A stretch of DNA of 64,000 nt, taken from Hyphomicrobiales bacterium. GTDB taxonomy: Bacteria > Pseudomonadota > Alphaproteobacteria > Rhizobiales > Rhizobiaceae. Of the stretch, positions 52,138-60,485 are shown in pieces. The stretch is from positions 168,205-232,204 of the forward strand of contig UCGV01000028.1 of assembly GCA_900471925.1 (NCBI GenBank). Reading direction: 5' to 3'. Position 1 is the stretch's first letter, and each line of letters starts with the position of its first letter. The translations under genes and the position numbers were made by a program. Below the pieces are notes generated by a model. That model was not told the origin of the DNA. It saw nothing but the letters and a program-made list of their open reading frames with translations, and did not search any database.

Positions 52138-53007
52138 TCAGCGCCCGATATTTCCGAACCGGCCGTCGGCGTAGTTCGCCAGGGTCCTGGCGACCTCTTC
52201 TTCCGTCGACATGACAAGCGGTCCGTGTTTCACGAAGTTCTCACGGATCGGACGCGCGGACATGAGGACGAAATGCGTGGCCTCGCCTGCCTCAAGTCTC
52301 AGGAGCGCCTCCTCGCGGGCGTCGATAGCGATTGCCTTGCCTTCCGCCAGAACTGTGGTCTCGCCGTCGAGGACGATGTCGAGCTTGCCTGAGATGGTGT
52401 AAATCCAGGCTTGCCGTCCGGTCCGCAGCGGATGGGAAAAACGTCCGCCCGTTTCGACAAAGCCATCGAGCATGGTCATCTCCTCCGGCGTGCTTTCAGC
52501 ACCATCATGTTCACCGCTGGCGCCGAGCACGAGGCGAACCCGGTATCCCTGTCCTTCGAGAACGGGCACGTCTCCGGCCTCGACATGCAGCGCGCGGGCC
52601 GGCTCCTGTTTCAGGCGCGCCGGCAGGTTGACGAAGATCTGGAGCGCGTGGGTGCGACTGCCGGCAACCGGCAATTCTTCGTGGACAGCGCCGCTTGCGG
52701 CCGTCAACCAGTAGAGATCGCCAGGCTTCAGGACCACATTATTGCCGAGTGTATCGCGGTTGAGGAAGCCGCCGGTCGAATCCTCGAGCATGGCGGTAAC
52801 AGCGGAAATGCCGGCATGCAGATGCGGCGCAAAAGTCGGCGCGGTCATCACGAAATGATCCACCATCAGGAGCGGATCCATGCCGCCGGCAAACATCTCC
52901 TCGGAGAAATGGTTGGCGGCGAATCCCTCGCCGATCCTGTGCGGCTTGCCTGCGACGACGCGGCCGAGCCGTGATCGGGGTGAGGGCTGGCTTGCTGCTG
53001 TCGGCAT
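52138..53007 (-). CDS. Pirin family protein
   Basis: A 289-residue double-cupin protein. The metal ligands of pirins are visible: two His in HLHAGISAVTAML near 62-64, and His and Glu in ASGAVHEE near 107. Bacterial pirins can act as quercetin dioxygenases or redox-sensing partners. A LysR gene lies 106 bases upstream on the same strand, and the gap contains a motif shared with the isochorismatase-like gene (see 53087-53101). Confidence 0.9.
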   Translation of the reverse strand: MPTAASQPSPRSRLGRVVAGKPHRIGEGFAANHFSEEMFAGGMDPLLMVDHFVMTAPTFAPHLHAGISAVTAMLEDSTGGFLNRDTLGNNVVLKPGDLYWLTAASGAVHEELPVAGSRTHALQIFVNLPARLKQEPARALHVEAGDVPVLEGQGYRVRLVLGASGEHDGAESTPEEMTMLDGFVETGGRFSHPLRTGRQAWIYTISGKLDIVLDGETTVLAEGKAIAIDAREEALLRLEAGEATHFVLMSARPIRENFVKHGPLVMSTEEEVARTLANYADGRFGNIGR

Positions 53008-53086
53008 TGCTTGATCTCCTACGGCTGTTGGTTTCTGTCAGCCAAATTAGGAGGGACGCTGTCGGACGAAAAGACGGTCATTCTGC

Positions 53087-53101
53087 AACTGAACGTCCAA
53101 T
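53087..53101 (-). promoter_or_regulatory. Shared motif upstream of pirin
   Basis: Read on the minus strand this is ATTGGACGTTCAGTT, matching 12 of 15 bases of ATCGGACGTTTGGTT at 54040-54054. Both point toward the gene they precede. It may be a binding site of the LysR protein encoded between them. Confidence 0.4.
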
Positions 53102-53113
53102 CAGTCGGACGAT

Positions 53114-54025
53114 CTAGAGCAGCACGGCCTTCGGAAACTCGGCCGCCAGATGATCGAGGAAGGCGCGAACGGAAGGCAGAAGACCCTGGCGATAGGGAAT
53201 GAGCGCGGTGATGGTCGCATCGCCGGCGACCCAATCCGGCAATACGCGGCGCAGCTTGCCGGAGCGCACGGCATCGCGGCAGACATAACTCGGCAGCGCC
53301 ACGATGCCGAGGCCACGGATTGCGGCTTCCTGCAGGCCAAGCATGTCGTCGCTGAGAAGCCTCGGCGTCAGCGGCAGCACGATCTCGTCGCGCGCCTGCC
53401 TGGCATGGCGCAGCCGCCAGACCGGAGCGACATCGTTGCGCATCATGAAGAGCGAGGGGCGCCCGGCAAGCTGTTGTGGTGTTTCAGGCGCGCCGTTGGT
53501 CTCAAGATAATCGGCGCCGGCAAACAGGAACCAGGGTGAGGGCGCCAGTGTGCGCTGCACGAGATTGGAATCCGGCAACGGTTCGGAATGGGCGCGAATG
53601 GCGATATCAAAATTTTCGCCGACGATATCGACGGTACGGTCGGTCGCGTGAGCTACGACATTGACCTTCGGATGATCGACGAGGAAATCGGCAATGATGC
53701 CGGAAAGGCAAAATTGCATGGTGGCAATGCCGGCGGTGCAGCGGATCGTGCCTGTCGGTTCGGTTAGTCGATGGCGGATCACGGTTTCGGCAAGCTCTGC
53801 CTCGCGGAGCATCGCGACTGCGTGACGATAGAAATCCTGTCCGGCATCCGTCAGGCCGAACTTACGCGATGTACGGTTCAGGAGCCGAACGCCAAGGCTT
53901 TGTTCCAGCTCCTGAATGCGGTGACTGAGCGTCGATTTCGGGATGTTGAGCGTGCGGCCGGCGGCCGTAAAGCCACCTCGGTCGACGATATGGACGAAGA
54001 AATAGAAGTCGTTCAGATCCAGCAT
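53114..54025 (-). CDS. LysR-family regulator of a pirin/isochorismatase pair
   Basis: A 303-residue LysR regulator. The DNA-binding domain is LNDFYFFVHIVDRGGFTAAGRTLNIPKSTLSHRIQELEQSLG, of the CrgA/DntR-like subgroup; the inducer domain begins near TGTIRCTAGIATMQFCLS. The ATG at 54025 is chosen over a long upstream extension that lacks domain character. It is flanked by pirin (same strand) and an isochorismatase-like hydrolase (divergent), an arrangement common for one small LysR regulon. Confidence 0.88.
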   Translation of the reverse strand: MLDLNDFYFFVHIVDRGGFTAAGRTLNIPKSTLSHRIQELEQSLGVRLLNRTSRKFGLTDAGQDFYRHAVAMLREAELAETVIRHRLTEPTGTIRCTAGIATMQFCLSGIIADFLVDHPKVNVVAHATDRTVDIVGENFDIAIRAHSEPLPDSNLVQRTLAPSPWFLFAGADYLETNGAPETPQQLAGRPSLFMMRNDVAPVWRLRHARQARDEIVLPLTPRLLSDDMLGLQEAAIRGLGIVALPSYVCRDAVRSGKLRRVLPDWVAGDATITALIPYRQGLLPSVRAFLDHLAAEFPKAVLL

Positions 54026-54037
54026 TGATCGTTCAAT
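54024..54037. promoter_or_regulatory. LysR-type palindrome at the regulator start
   Basis: ATTGA-TCGT-TCAAT is a perfect 5-bp-arm dyad containing the T-N11-A pattern of LysR sites. It overlaps the start codon of the LysR gene, a position fitting autorepression. Confidence 0.4.
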
Positions 54038-54039
54038 CC

Positions 54040-54054
54040 ATCGGACGTTTGGTT
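54040..54054 (+). promoter_or_regulatory. Shared motif upstream of the isochorismatase-like gene
   Basis: ATCGGACGTTTGGTT, 12 of 15 identical to the minus-strand motif before pirin (53087-53101), with the same orientation relative to its gene. Confidence 0.4.
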
Positions 54055-54267
54055 GCGATATTGCCGACTTCTGGGTCGATCGTCCAGCCGCTAGCTTTTC
54101 CTCGGCACCAACAAGGCGCGGCATAAATCCTGCTGGCCTCTCAATCAAAAGGAACACCCGTGTACAGGCGTCAGATGCTGTTTGCGGCAGCGCCTGCTGC
54201 GGGACCACCAAGACCGTCATCCACGCTCATCAATCCAGCACCAGTTTTTCAAGTCGAGGAAAAGACC

Positions 54268-54885
54268 ATGACAAACCTGAAATACGACCCGCTCACCGCT
54301 GACAATGCTGCTCTCATCCTCGTCGATCATCAGGTTGGTCTGATGACCGGGGTACGGGATTATTATACCGGGGAGCTGAAGCACAATGTCGTGGCGCTCG
54401 CCAAAGCCGCCAGGGCGCTCAACTTGCCGATCGTGGTGACCACGACGGCGGCTGACAGCATGTGGGGACCGGCTTTTCCGGAACTCGTCGAGGCACTGCC
54501 GGATATCGAGATTATCGACCGTGCGTCAGTCAATGCTTACGATGATGCGCGTGTCGCAGCCGCAATCGAGGCGACCGGCCGCAGGAAGCTGATCTTTGCC
54601 GGCATTTCGCTGGAAGTCTGTGCCGGGTTCCCGGCGATGACAGCGGTTGCCCGGGGTCTCGACGCCTATGTCGCCGTCGACGCATCCGGCACGTTCAGTG
54701 AAACCAAGCGCGAGGTCGGGCTACTACGCATGCAGCAGGCCGGCGTGATCCTCTCCGATTACGCCACGCTGATGGTCGAGATCCTTGGGGATAATAGCCG
54801 CCCGGAAGCCGGCGCCGTCTACGCCGCACTCGATATGCCCTGGGCGACACTCGTCGGCCAGATTGCCAGCGCCTATAGTAGATAG
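54268..54885 (+). CDS. Isochorismatase-fold hydrolase
   Basis: A 205-residue cysteine hydrolase (YcaC-like). The catalytic Asp is in LILVDHQVGLMTGVRD near 20 and the Cys in GISLEVCAGFPAMTAVARGLDAYV near 118. The C-terminal TFSETKREVGLLRMQQAGVILSDY is typical of YcaC-type enzymes of unsettled substrate. The ATG at 54268 follows GAGGAAAAG. Divergent from the LysR gene and likely controlled by it. Confidence 0.87.
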   Translation: MTNLKYDPLTADNAALILVDHQVGLMTGVRDYYTGELKHNVVALAKAARALNLPIVVTTTAADSMWGPAFPELVEALPDIEIIDRASVNAYDDARVAAAIEATGRRKLIFAGISLEVCAGFPAMTAVARGLDAYVAVDASGTFSETKREVGLLRMQQAGVILSDYATLMVEILGDNSRPEAGAVYAALDMPWATLVGQIASAYSR

Positions 54886-54943
54886 GCCTTACCTTCCGGC
54901 ACGGCCATGTCGGTCAGGGATATGGTCGTGCCACTTTCACAAG

Positions 54944-55477
54944 TCAGGAGTTGCGCTTCCGGGCCACTTCGCGGACAAGCTTCCATATTTCAAGTTCGAG
55001 CGTGGCATCGGCCAGTGCACGATGCGCGGGGACGGTTGCCTTGCTTTCGTCAATGATGCCATCGACGAGCCTGGATATCTCATCCTCGGAAACCGGCTCT
55101 TCGTTGACATCGCGCGCCGCGACCATGAACGCGTCCCGCGATTTTTTCAGCCTTAGGGCATGTCGCGGAAAACCGGCGGCGCGCAGGAGAGCGCTGAGCC
55201 ACTTTCCATCCCACGAAGGCGCACTGGCATAGAGATCATGCCCGGTCAGTGCCTCGATCATCTCGGCGGCAACCTGCTCGACCGGCAGGCCTTCTGATGC
55301 CAGCAGGTCCCGGGAAATGCCATGGATTGCTTCGGCATCCGCCGCCCAGTCGTCCCAGTCGGAAGCTGGCCGGATCAGCATCGAACGCGAACGACCGTCT
55401 TCGAACACCCAGGCGACCTCGATCGGTACGCTTTTCTTGCTGAGGGACGAAGCCTCGAAATCCAGGAACACGATCAA
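54944..55477 (-). CDS. DEDDh-type 3'-5' exonuclease-like protein
   Basis: A 177-residue protein with exonuclease motifs: Exo I DFEASSL near 6-12 and Exo III HRALADA near 152, the fold of RNase T, oligoribonuclease and DnaQ-like proteins. SWDGKWLSALLRAAGFP corresponds to Exo II. It lies alone between isochorismatase and the GH127 operon. It may act in RNA or DNA trimming; the substrate is not known. Confidence 0.8.
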   Translation of the reverse strand: MIVFLDFEASSLSKKSVPIEVAWVFEDGRSRSMLIRPASDWDDWAADAEAIHGISRDLLASEGLPVEQVAAEMIEALTGHDLYASAPSWDGKWLSALLRAAGFPRHALRLKKSRDAFMVAARDVNEEPVSEDEISRLVDGIIDESKATVPAHRALADATLELEIWKLVREVARKRNS

Positions 55478-55586
55478 TGCAGCGCGACAGGCGGATGCCG
55501 TCCTCCGGCGAAAGTTCTCGTCCCGATCTGCAGGCGACTTGGCGCCCGACCGGACAAATGTGAGCGCAGCCTACAGCGGCTACAGC

Positions 55587-56666
55587 TCATTTGTCGAGCC
55601 GAACGCCGTCGGTGTTGAAAACGTGCAGATGCGCGGGATCGCAGGTGAAGGCGAGCTGGCTGCCGGTCTCGATCTCGACGGAACCCCTGTATTCAACGGT
55701 CAGTGGCTGGCCGTCGCCAAGCTGGCAATAGAGGAATTGGGTGCCGCCGAGATATTCGTCGAAGTCGACCCTGGCTGACAGGACGCCGTCCTGAGGACCG
55801 GTGACGATACCAAGATGTTCCGGCCGTGCGCCGAGGGTGATCTTCTGTCCCGCTGTTAGGCCGGAGCCGCCAATCGGCGAGGGAATGCGATTGCCGGCTG
55901 CGATGATGCTGCCGTCGCCCGCCCAACTGGCTTCGAGCAGGTTCATGCGCGGCGAGCCGATGAAACCTGCGACGAAGAGATTGTTGGGACGCTCGTAGAT
56001 TTCGCGCGGCGTTCCCGCCTGTTCGATCTTGCCGTCACGTAGCACCACGATCTTGTCAGCGAGCGTCATCGCTTCGGTCTGGTCGTGCGTGACGTAGATC
56101 ATCGTATTGCCAAGCTCGCGATGGAGCCTGGCGATTTCGATGCGCATCGAGACGCGCAGTTCCGCGTCGAGGTTCGACAGTGGCTCGTCAAAGAGGAAAA
56201 CGTCTGGCTTGCGCACGATCGCACGGCCGATCGCCACGCGCTGCCTTTGGCCGCCGGAGAGTTGTCCCGGTCGGCGGTCGAGCAAGTGATCGATCTTCAG
56301 GATCGCCGAGGCGGCCCTGACGCGGGCCTCGATCTCCGAGGCCTGCGTTCGAGCCATCTTCAGGCCGAAGGCGAGATTGTCGCGCACGCTCATATGCGGA
56401 TAGAGCGCGTAGGACTGGAAAACCATGGCGATGCCGCGATCGGAGGGATCGAGATCGGTGACATTGCGCCCCTTGATCTCGATTTCCCCGTCCGTGACAT
56501 CTTCGAGCCCCGCAATCATCCGCAGGAGCGTCGATTTTCCGCATCCCGAAGGGCCGACGAAAACGACGAAGGATCCCTCGGCAATGGTCAGGTCGATACC
56601 GTGTATGACTTCCAGATTGCCGAAACTCTTGCGAATTTCGGTCAGCACGACGCCCGTATCCGTCAT
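55587..56666 (-). CDS. Sugar ABC transporter ATPase (UgpC/MsmK/MalK type)
   Basis: A 359-residue ATPase of a CUT1 importer. Walker A GPSGCGKSTLLRM near 37, signature LSGGQRQRVAIGRAI near 135, Walker B DVFLFDEPLSNLD near 155, then a TOBE/OB C-terminal regulatory domain (GARPEHLGIV, SQLAFTCDPAHLHVF). The ATG at 56666 is one base after the GH127 stop. As the last gene of the operon it energises the two permeases at 58624 and 59487. Confidence 0.92.
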   Translation of the reverse strand: MTDTGVVLTEIRKSFGNLEVIHGIDLTIAEGSFVVFVGPSGCGKSTLLRMIAGLEDVTDGEIEIKGRNVTDLDPSDRGIAMVFQSYALYPHMSVRDNLAFGLKMARTQASEIEARVRAASAILKIDHLLDRRPGQLSGGQRQRVAIGRAIVRKPDVFLFDEPLSNLDAELRVSMRIEIARLHRELGNTMIYVTHDQTEAMTLADKIVVLRDGKIEQAGTPREIYERPNNLFVAGFIGSPRMNLLEASWAGDGSIIAAGNRIPSPIGGSGLTAGQKITLGARPEHLGIVTGPQDGVLSARVDFDEYLGGTQFLYCQLGDGQPLTVEYRGSVEIETGSQLAFTCDPAHLHVFNTDGVRLDK

Positions 56667-56667
56667 A

Positions 56668-58608
56668 TTATTCACCGCGCGCCTCGCCGGCTCTAACCCA
56701 GACGAGCATTTCGCCCGGCTTGCGATTATCCCAGAAAGGATAGGGCACGAAACGCGCATTCGCCTGCTTTGCCGCCGGCGGCGAGGTGCGGTAGAGGGCG
56801 GTGCCCCAATCGGCCGTGTCGCGGCTGACGGGGACTTCAAGCGCGACCGCGCCGCGAAGGCCCGATATTTCCGAGGTCTTGGCCTGCGACACGTCGGCCG
56901 ACAGCGTAATGCCGTTCAGTCCTGCACCGTTGTCGGTTTCCTCGATGCAATAGACCATGGGGCCACGCATCAGCGCGGTGCGGCCGGCGTCCTGGCGAAC
57001 CAGCGGATTGGCAAAGAGCTTGCGAGCCGTCAGCGGGATCGAGAGATCCACCTTGTCGCCGCTCTTCCAGTCGCGTTCGATACGGGCATAGCCGTCGATG
57101 GTGGTGGCTTGAAGATCGAGCTTTTCGCTGTTGACGGAGAGCGTTGCACCCTCGGCCCATTCGGGAATGCGCAGGGAAAGCGCGAAATGCGCTGATTTGT
57201 CGAGCGTCAGGTCGAAATGGATCGCGCCATCCCACGGATAACGCGTCTGCTGCGACAGCTCGACCTTGGCGCCGGCGAGATCGAAGCGCGCCTTGCTCTC
57301 CCCATAGAGATGCACGGCAATTTCATCTTCGGCAAGCGCATACATATAGGAGCCGACCGAGGCGAGCAGACGAGCGATGTTCGGCGGGCAGCAGGGGCAA
57401 TGGTGCCAGATCCAGCGGTGGTGCTTACCGGCACTTTCGAGCGGGTTCTCGTAGAAGAAGCGCGTGCCGTCGAGCGACAGGCCGGCCATGGCACCGTTAT
57501 AGAGCGCCTGCTCCATGATATCGGCATAGCGGCGGTTCGGGCCGCGGCCAAGCATGCGGTTGGCCCAGAAAACGAGGCCGACAGAAGCGCAGGTCTCTGC
57601 ATAGGCGCTTTCGTTCGGCAGGTCGTAGTAGTCGGTGAAGCCTTCATTGGCCGCCGCCGGTCCAATGCCGCCGGTGACGTACATCTGCTTGGTCGTCAGG
57701 TCGTCCCAGAGAGTCTCGAGCGCTGATGTCAGCGTGTCGTCATTATATTCCGTGGCGATGTCAGCCATGCCGGCATAGAGATACATGGCGCGCACCGCGT
57801 GGCCGACGACCTTCGTCTGCTCGCGCACGGGCAGATGCGCTTGGCCGTATTCATAGGTCTTCTGGTGGAAATCGGCGGCGCTACGGCCGTCGCGGGTTGC
57901 TTCGTCGGTGAAGAAATGCGGCTCGGTGCCGCGCTCATCGACGAAGAATTTCGAGAGGTCGAGATATTTCTTTTCGCCGGTGACGCGCGCCAGCTTGACC
58001 AGCGCAAGCTCCACTTCCTCATGACCGCAATAGCCGGGAATCTGGCCCGGGCCATGGCCGAAGACGGTGATCAGGTAATCGGCATAGCGACTCATGATGT
58101 CGAGCAGCTTCTTCTTACCGGTCGCCTGATAATAGGCGACGGCGCCTTCGATGAGGTGACCGGCGCAATAGAGTTCGTGATGGTCGCGCAGGTTTGTCCA
58201 GCGTCGGCCCGGCTGCACACGCTGGAACCAGGCGTTCAGATAACCGTCCTCGTCCTGCAGCTTCTCGTACATATCGATGATTTCATCGACGCGGGCTTCG
58301 AGCTTTGGATTGGGCCGGCGATAGAGCGAATAGGCGACGGTCTCGATCGACTTGCCGAGATCGCTGTCCCAGAACATCTGCGTGGAGCCGCCCCATGGGC
58401 CGATCGGGATGACGACGCCAGGGCTCGGCTGCGCTACGTCGATCGCCTGCAGCATGCCCGCTGCGACGCAACGGTCGAGCAGTGTCTCGGCGGTGGAATC
58501 GCAGATCGCATCCTGCCGGTCGCCGAACAGTCCGTGCAACTCGACGCTCGGCACGGGCAGGGGACGGAACTGACGGTCTCTTTTCAGCTTGTTCATGGCT
58601 TCATCCAT
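56668..58608 (-). CDS. GH127 beta-L-arabinofuranosidase-like glycoside hydrolase
   Basis: A 646-residue enzyme of the DUF1680/GH127 family. The metal/catalytic residues match those of the bifidobacterial enzyme: Glu and Cys in AYAETCAS near 336 and the Cys pair in CPCCPPN near 403, where a Cys is the nucleophile and Zn is bound by three Cys and one Glu. The barrel motif PWGGSTQMFWDSDLGKSIE is also typical. No signal peptide, so cleavage is intracellular, after import. The product is probably L-arabinose or a related pentose; a different glycan is possible because other DUF1680 members vary. Confidence 0.88.
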   Translation of the reverse strand: MDEAMNKLKRDRQFRPLPVPSVELHGLFGDRQDAICDSTAETLLDRCVAAGMLQAIDVAQPSPGVVIPIGPWGGSTQMFWDSDLGKSIETVAYSLYRRPNPKLEARVDEIIDMYEKLQDEDGYLNAWFQRVQPGRRWTNLRDHHELYCAGHLIEGAVAYYQATGKKKLLDIMSRYADYLITVFGHGPGQIPGYCGHEEVELALVKLARVTGEKKYLDLSKFFVDERGTEPHFFTDEATRDGRSAADFHQKTYEYGQAHLPVREQTKVVGHAVRAMYLYAGMADIATEYNDDTLTSALETLWDDLTTKQMYVTGGIGPAAANEGFTDYYDLPNESAYAETCASVGLVFWANRMLGRGPNRRYADIMEQALYNGAMAGLSLDGTRFFYENPLESAGKHHRWIWHHCPCCPPNIARLLASVGSYMYALAEDEIAVHLYGESKARFDLAGAKVELSQQTRYPWDGAIHFDLTLDKSAHFALSLRIPEWAEGATLSVNSEKLDLQATTIDGYARIERDWKSGDKVDLSIPLTARKLFANPLVRQDAGRTALMRGPMVYCIEETDNGAGLNGITLSADVSQAKTSEISGLRGAVALEVPVSRDTADWGTALYRTSPPAAKQANARFVPYPFWDNRKPGEMLVWVRAGEARGE

Positions 58609-58623
58609 TTCGTTGAAAGGTCA

Positions 58624-59487
58624 TTATTTCACCGCGCCGGCCACGAGCCCGCGCATGTAGTAGCGTTGCAGGAGCAGGAAGACGATCAGGCAGGGGATCG
58701 TCATGACGACGACACCGGCCTGAACTGCGCCCCAGTTGATGGCGCCGAGACGTCCGGCGCGCACCGCCGTCATCAGGACGGGAAGCGTGTATTTCTCGTT
58801 GCTGGAGAGCAGCACGAGGGCAGCCAGGAATTCGTTCCAGGCGTTGAGGAAGGCAAAGATTGCGACCGTTGCAATACCCGGCAGGACCAGCGGGAAGAGG
58901 ACGCGGACCAGCAGTCTCAAATCCCGGGCGCCATCGATGCGCGCTGCTTCCTCGATCTCCTTCGGCACGGCATCGAAGGCATTGCGCATCATGAAGACGG
59001 AGAAGGGCAGCTGTAGCGTCACATAGACCAGCGTCAGCCCGAGCAGCGAGTTGTTGAGGCCGAGCTTCGCCAGAATGATGAAGAGCGGCGTCAGGATCGA
59101 CTGGAACGGGATCATCAGCGTGGCGATGATCAGTACGAAGAGCGCGTTCTTCAGCGGAAACTGGTAGCGCGAGAAACCGTAGCCGGCGAGCAGGCTGACG
59201 ATAACCGTCAGCAGCACCGTTGCCAGCGACACGAAGAGCGAGTTGATCATGTGCTGCCAGATGCCGGCGCCGAACGTATCGAGCAGAGCGTAGGCATCGA
59301 AGCTGACGCCTGTCGTCGGCCATGGCGGCAACGGCGGCAGGCTTGCCTCCGTGCCATGCCGGAAGGAGGCGAACAGCGTTATGATGAAGGGCGCCAGGAA
59401 GAAGACCGAAATGGCGATGCCGGCGATATGATAGGCCGATTGGGCTCTCAGGCGCTTGCGGGCGCGGCGTTCGCGAGACGATATCAT
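58624..59487 (-). CDS. CUT1 sugar ABC permease (MalG-like)
   Basis: A 287-residue permease with six hydrophobic segments. The EAA loop EIEEAARIDGARDLRLLVRVLFPLVLPG is near 195. The ATG at 59487 overlaps the stop of the partner permease (TGATG); a GTG one codon earlier is possible. It pairs with the MalF-like permease at 59487-60401. Confidence 0.92.
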   Translation of the reverse strand: MISSRERRARKRLRAQSAYHIAGIAISVFFLAPFIITLFASFRHGTEASLPPLPPWPTTGVSFDAYALLDTFGAGIWQHMINSLFVSLATVLLTVIVSLLAGYGFSRYQFPLKNALFVLIIATLMIPFQSILTPLFIILAKLGLNNSLLGLTLVYVTLQLPFSVFMMRNAFDAVPKEIEEAARIDGARDLRLLVRVLFPLVLPGIATVAIFAFLNAWNEFLAALVLLSSNEKYTLPVLMTAVRAGRLGAINWGAVQAGVVVMTIPCLIVFLLLQRYYMRGLVAGAVK

Positions 59488-60401
59488 CACCGTTCCTCCC
59501 CGACACGCAGCAGCCAGAGCTGAACGATGGAGATCGCCACCAGGATCGCCAGAAGCGCGATCGAGAGAGCGGATCCATAGCCGAGATTGAAGGACACGAA
59601 GGACTGGTTGAAGATGTAGTAGACGACGGAGATCATCTTGTTCTGCGGACCACCCGAGGTCATGATGTAGAACTGGTCGAAGGCGAGGATCGAGCCGGTG
59701 ACCGAGACGATCAGCGCCAGCGCAATCGTCTTGCGCATCAATGGCAGGGTCAGATGCCGGAAACGCTGCCAGCGACCGGCGCCATCGATGCGCGCGGCTT
59801 CCGTCAGTTCAGACGGAATGGCCTGCAGGCCGGTCAGCAGGATGATCATCGTAAAGCCGGCAATCTTCCAGACGACCATGACGATGATGATGGCAAAGGC
59901 GGTATCGAAGCTTGCCATGAAATTCGGGCTCCGCTCGACGATGCCGAGGGCACGAAGCGCCGGCCCGATGAAGCCGCTATCGACATTGGCAAGCCAGACC
60001 CAGAGCAGGGAGGCGGTTGCAAGACCGACGACGACCGGCAGGAAGATGATCGTCCTGTAAGTGCTAACGAAGCGCCGCTCTTTTTCCACGAAGATCGCCA
60101 GCGGGAAGGCGACGGCGAAAATCGCGATCGTTACAATAACCGTATAGTAGGCGGTGAAATTCAACGCCGCCATGAAACGGCTGTCGTTCCACATCCTGAC
60201 GTAGTTGGCAAAGCCGATCCAGCGTGACGCACCCATGAGCGGCCAGTTGTGCAGGCTCATCCAGCCGGTGAACAGAACGGGCATCACGAAGAAGACGATC
60301 ACAAGCGCCATGGCCGGTGCAATGTAAAGAAGCCCTCGCCATTGTGACCTTCGTCGCCGTTTGCGGCCGCTGGCCATGCGCTGGGGACCTGGATCGGTCA
60401 T
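59487..60401 (-). CDS. CUT1 sugar ABC permease (MalF-like)
   Basis: A 304-residue permease with a basic N-terminus (GRKRRRRSQWRGLLYIAPAM), six hydrophobic segments and the EAA loop ELTEAARIDGAGRWQRFRHLTLPLM near 210. The ATG at 60401 follows GCGGAGCG at a good distance. Alternatives upstream at 60413-60416 are less supported. It follows the binding-protein gene across an 84-base gap containing a strong hairpin. Confidence 0.92.
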   Translation of the reverse strand: MTDPGPQRMASGRKRRRRSQWRGLLYIAPAMALVIVFFVMPVLFTGWMSLHNWPLMGASRWIGFANYVRMWNDSRFMAALNFTAYYTVIVTIAIFAVAFPLAIFVEKERRFVSTYRTIIFLPVVVGLATASLLWVWLANVDSGFIGPALRALGIVERSPNFMASFDTAFAIIIVMVVWKIAGFTMIILLTGLQAIPSELTEAARIDGAGRWQRFRHLTLPLMRKTIALALIVSVTGSILAFDQFYIMTSGGPQNKMISVVYYIFNQSFVSFNLGYGSALSIALLAILVAISIVQLWLLRVGEER

Positions 60402-60442
60402 CGAAACGCTCCGCATCATCAATTGCTCATATGGAAAGGATC

Positions 60443-60471
60443 GGCCGGAGAGCTGCCACCGCCCTCCGGCC
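60443..60471 (-). terminator. Intercistronic hairpin after the CUT1 binding-protein gene
   Basis: GGCCGGAG (60443-60450) and CTCCGGCC (60464-60471) form a perfect 8-bp GC-rich stem with a 13-base loop, without a T-run. Its position right after the binding-protein gene fits message stabilisation or partial termination that favours the binding protein. Confidence 0.55.
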
Positions 60472-60485
60472 ACGGCCGGGAGAGT

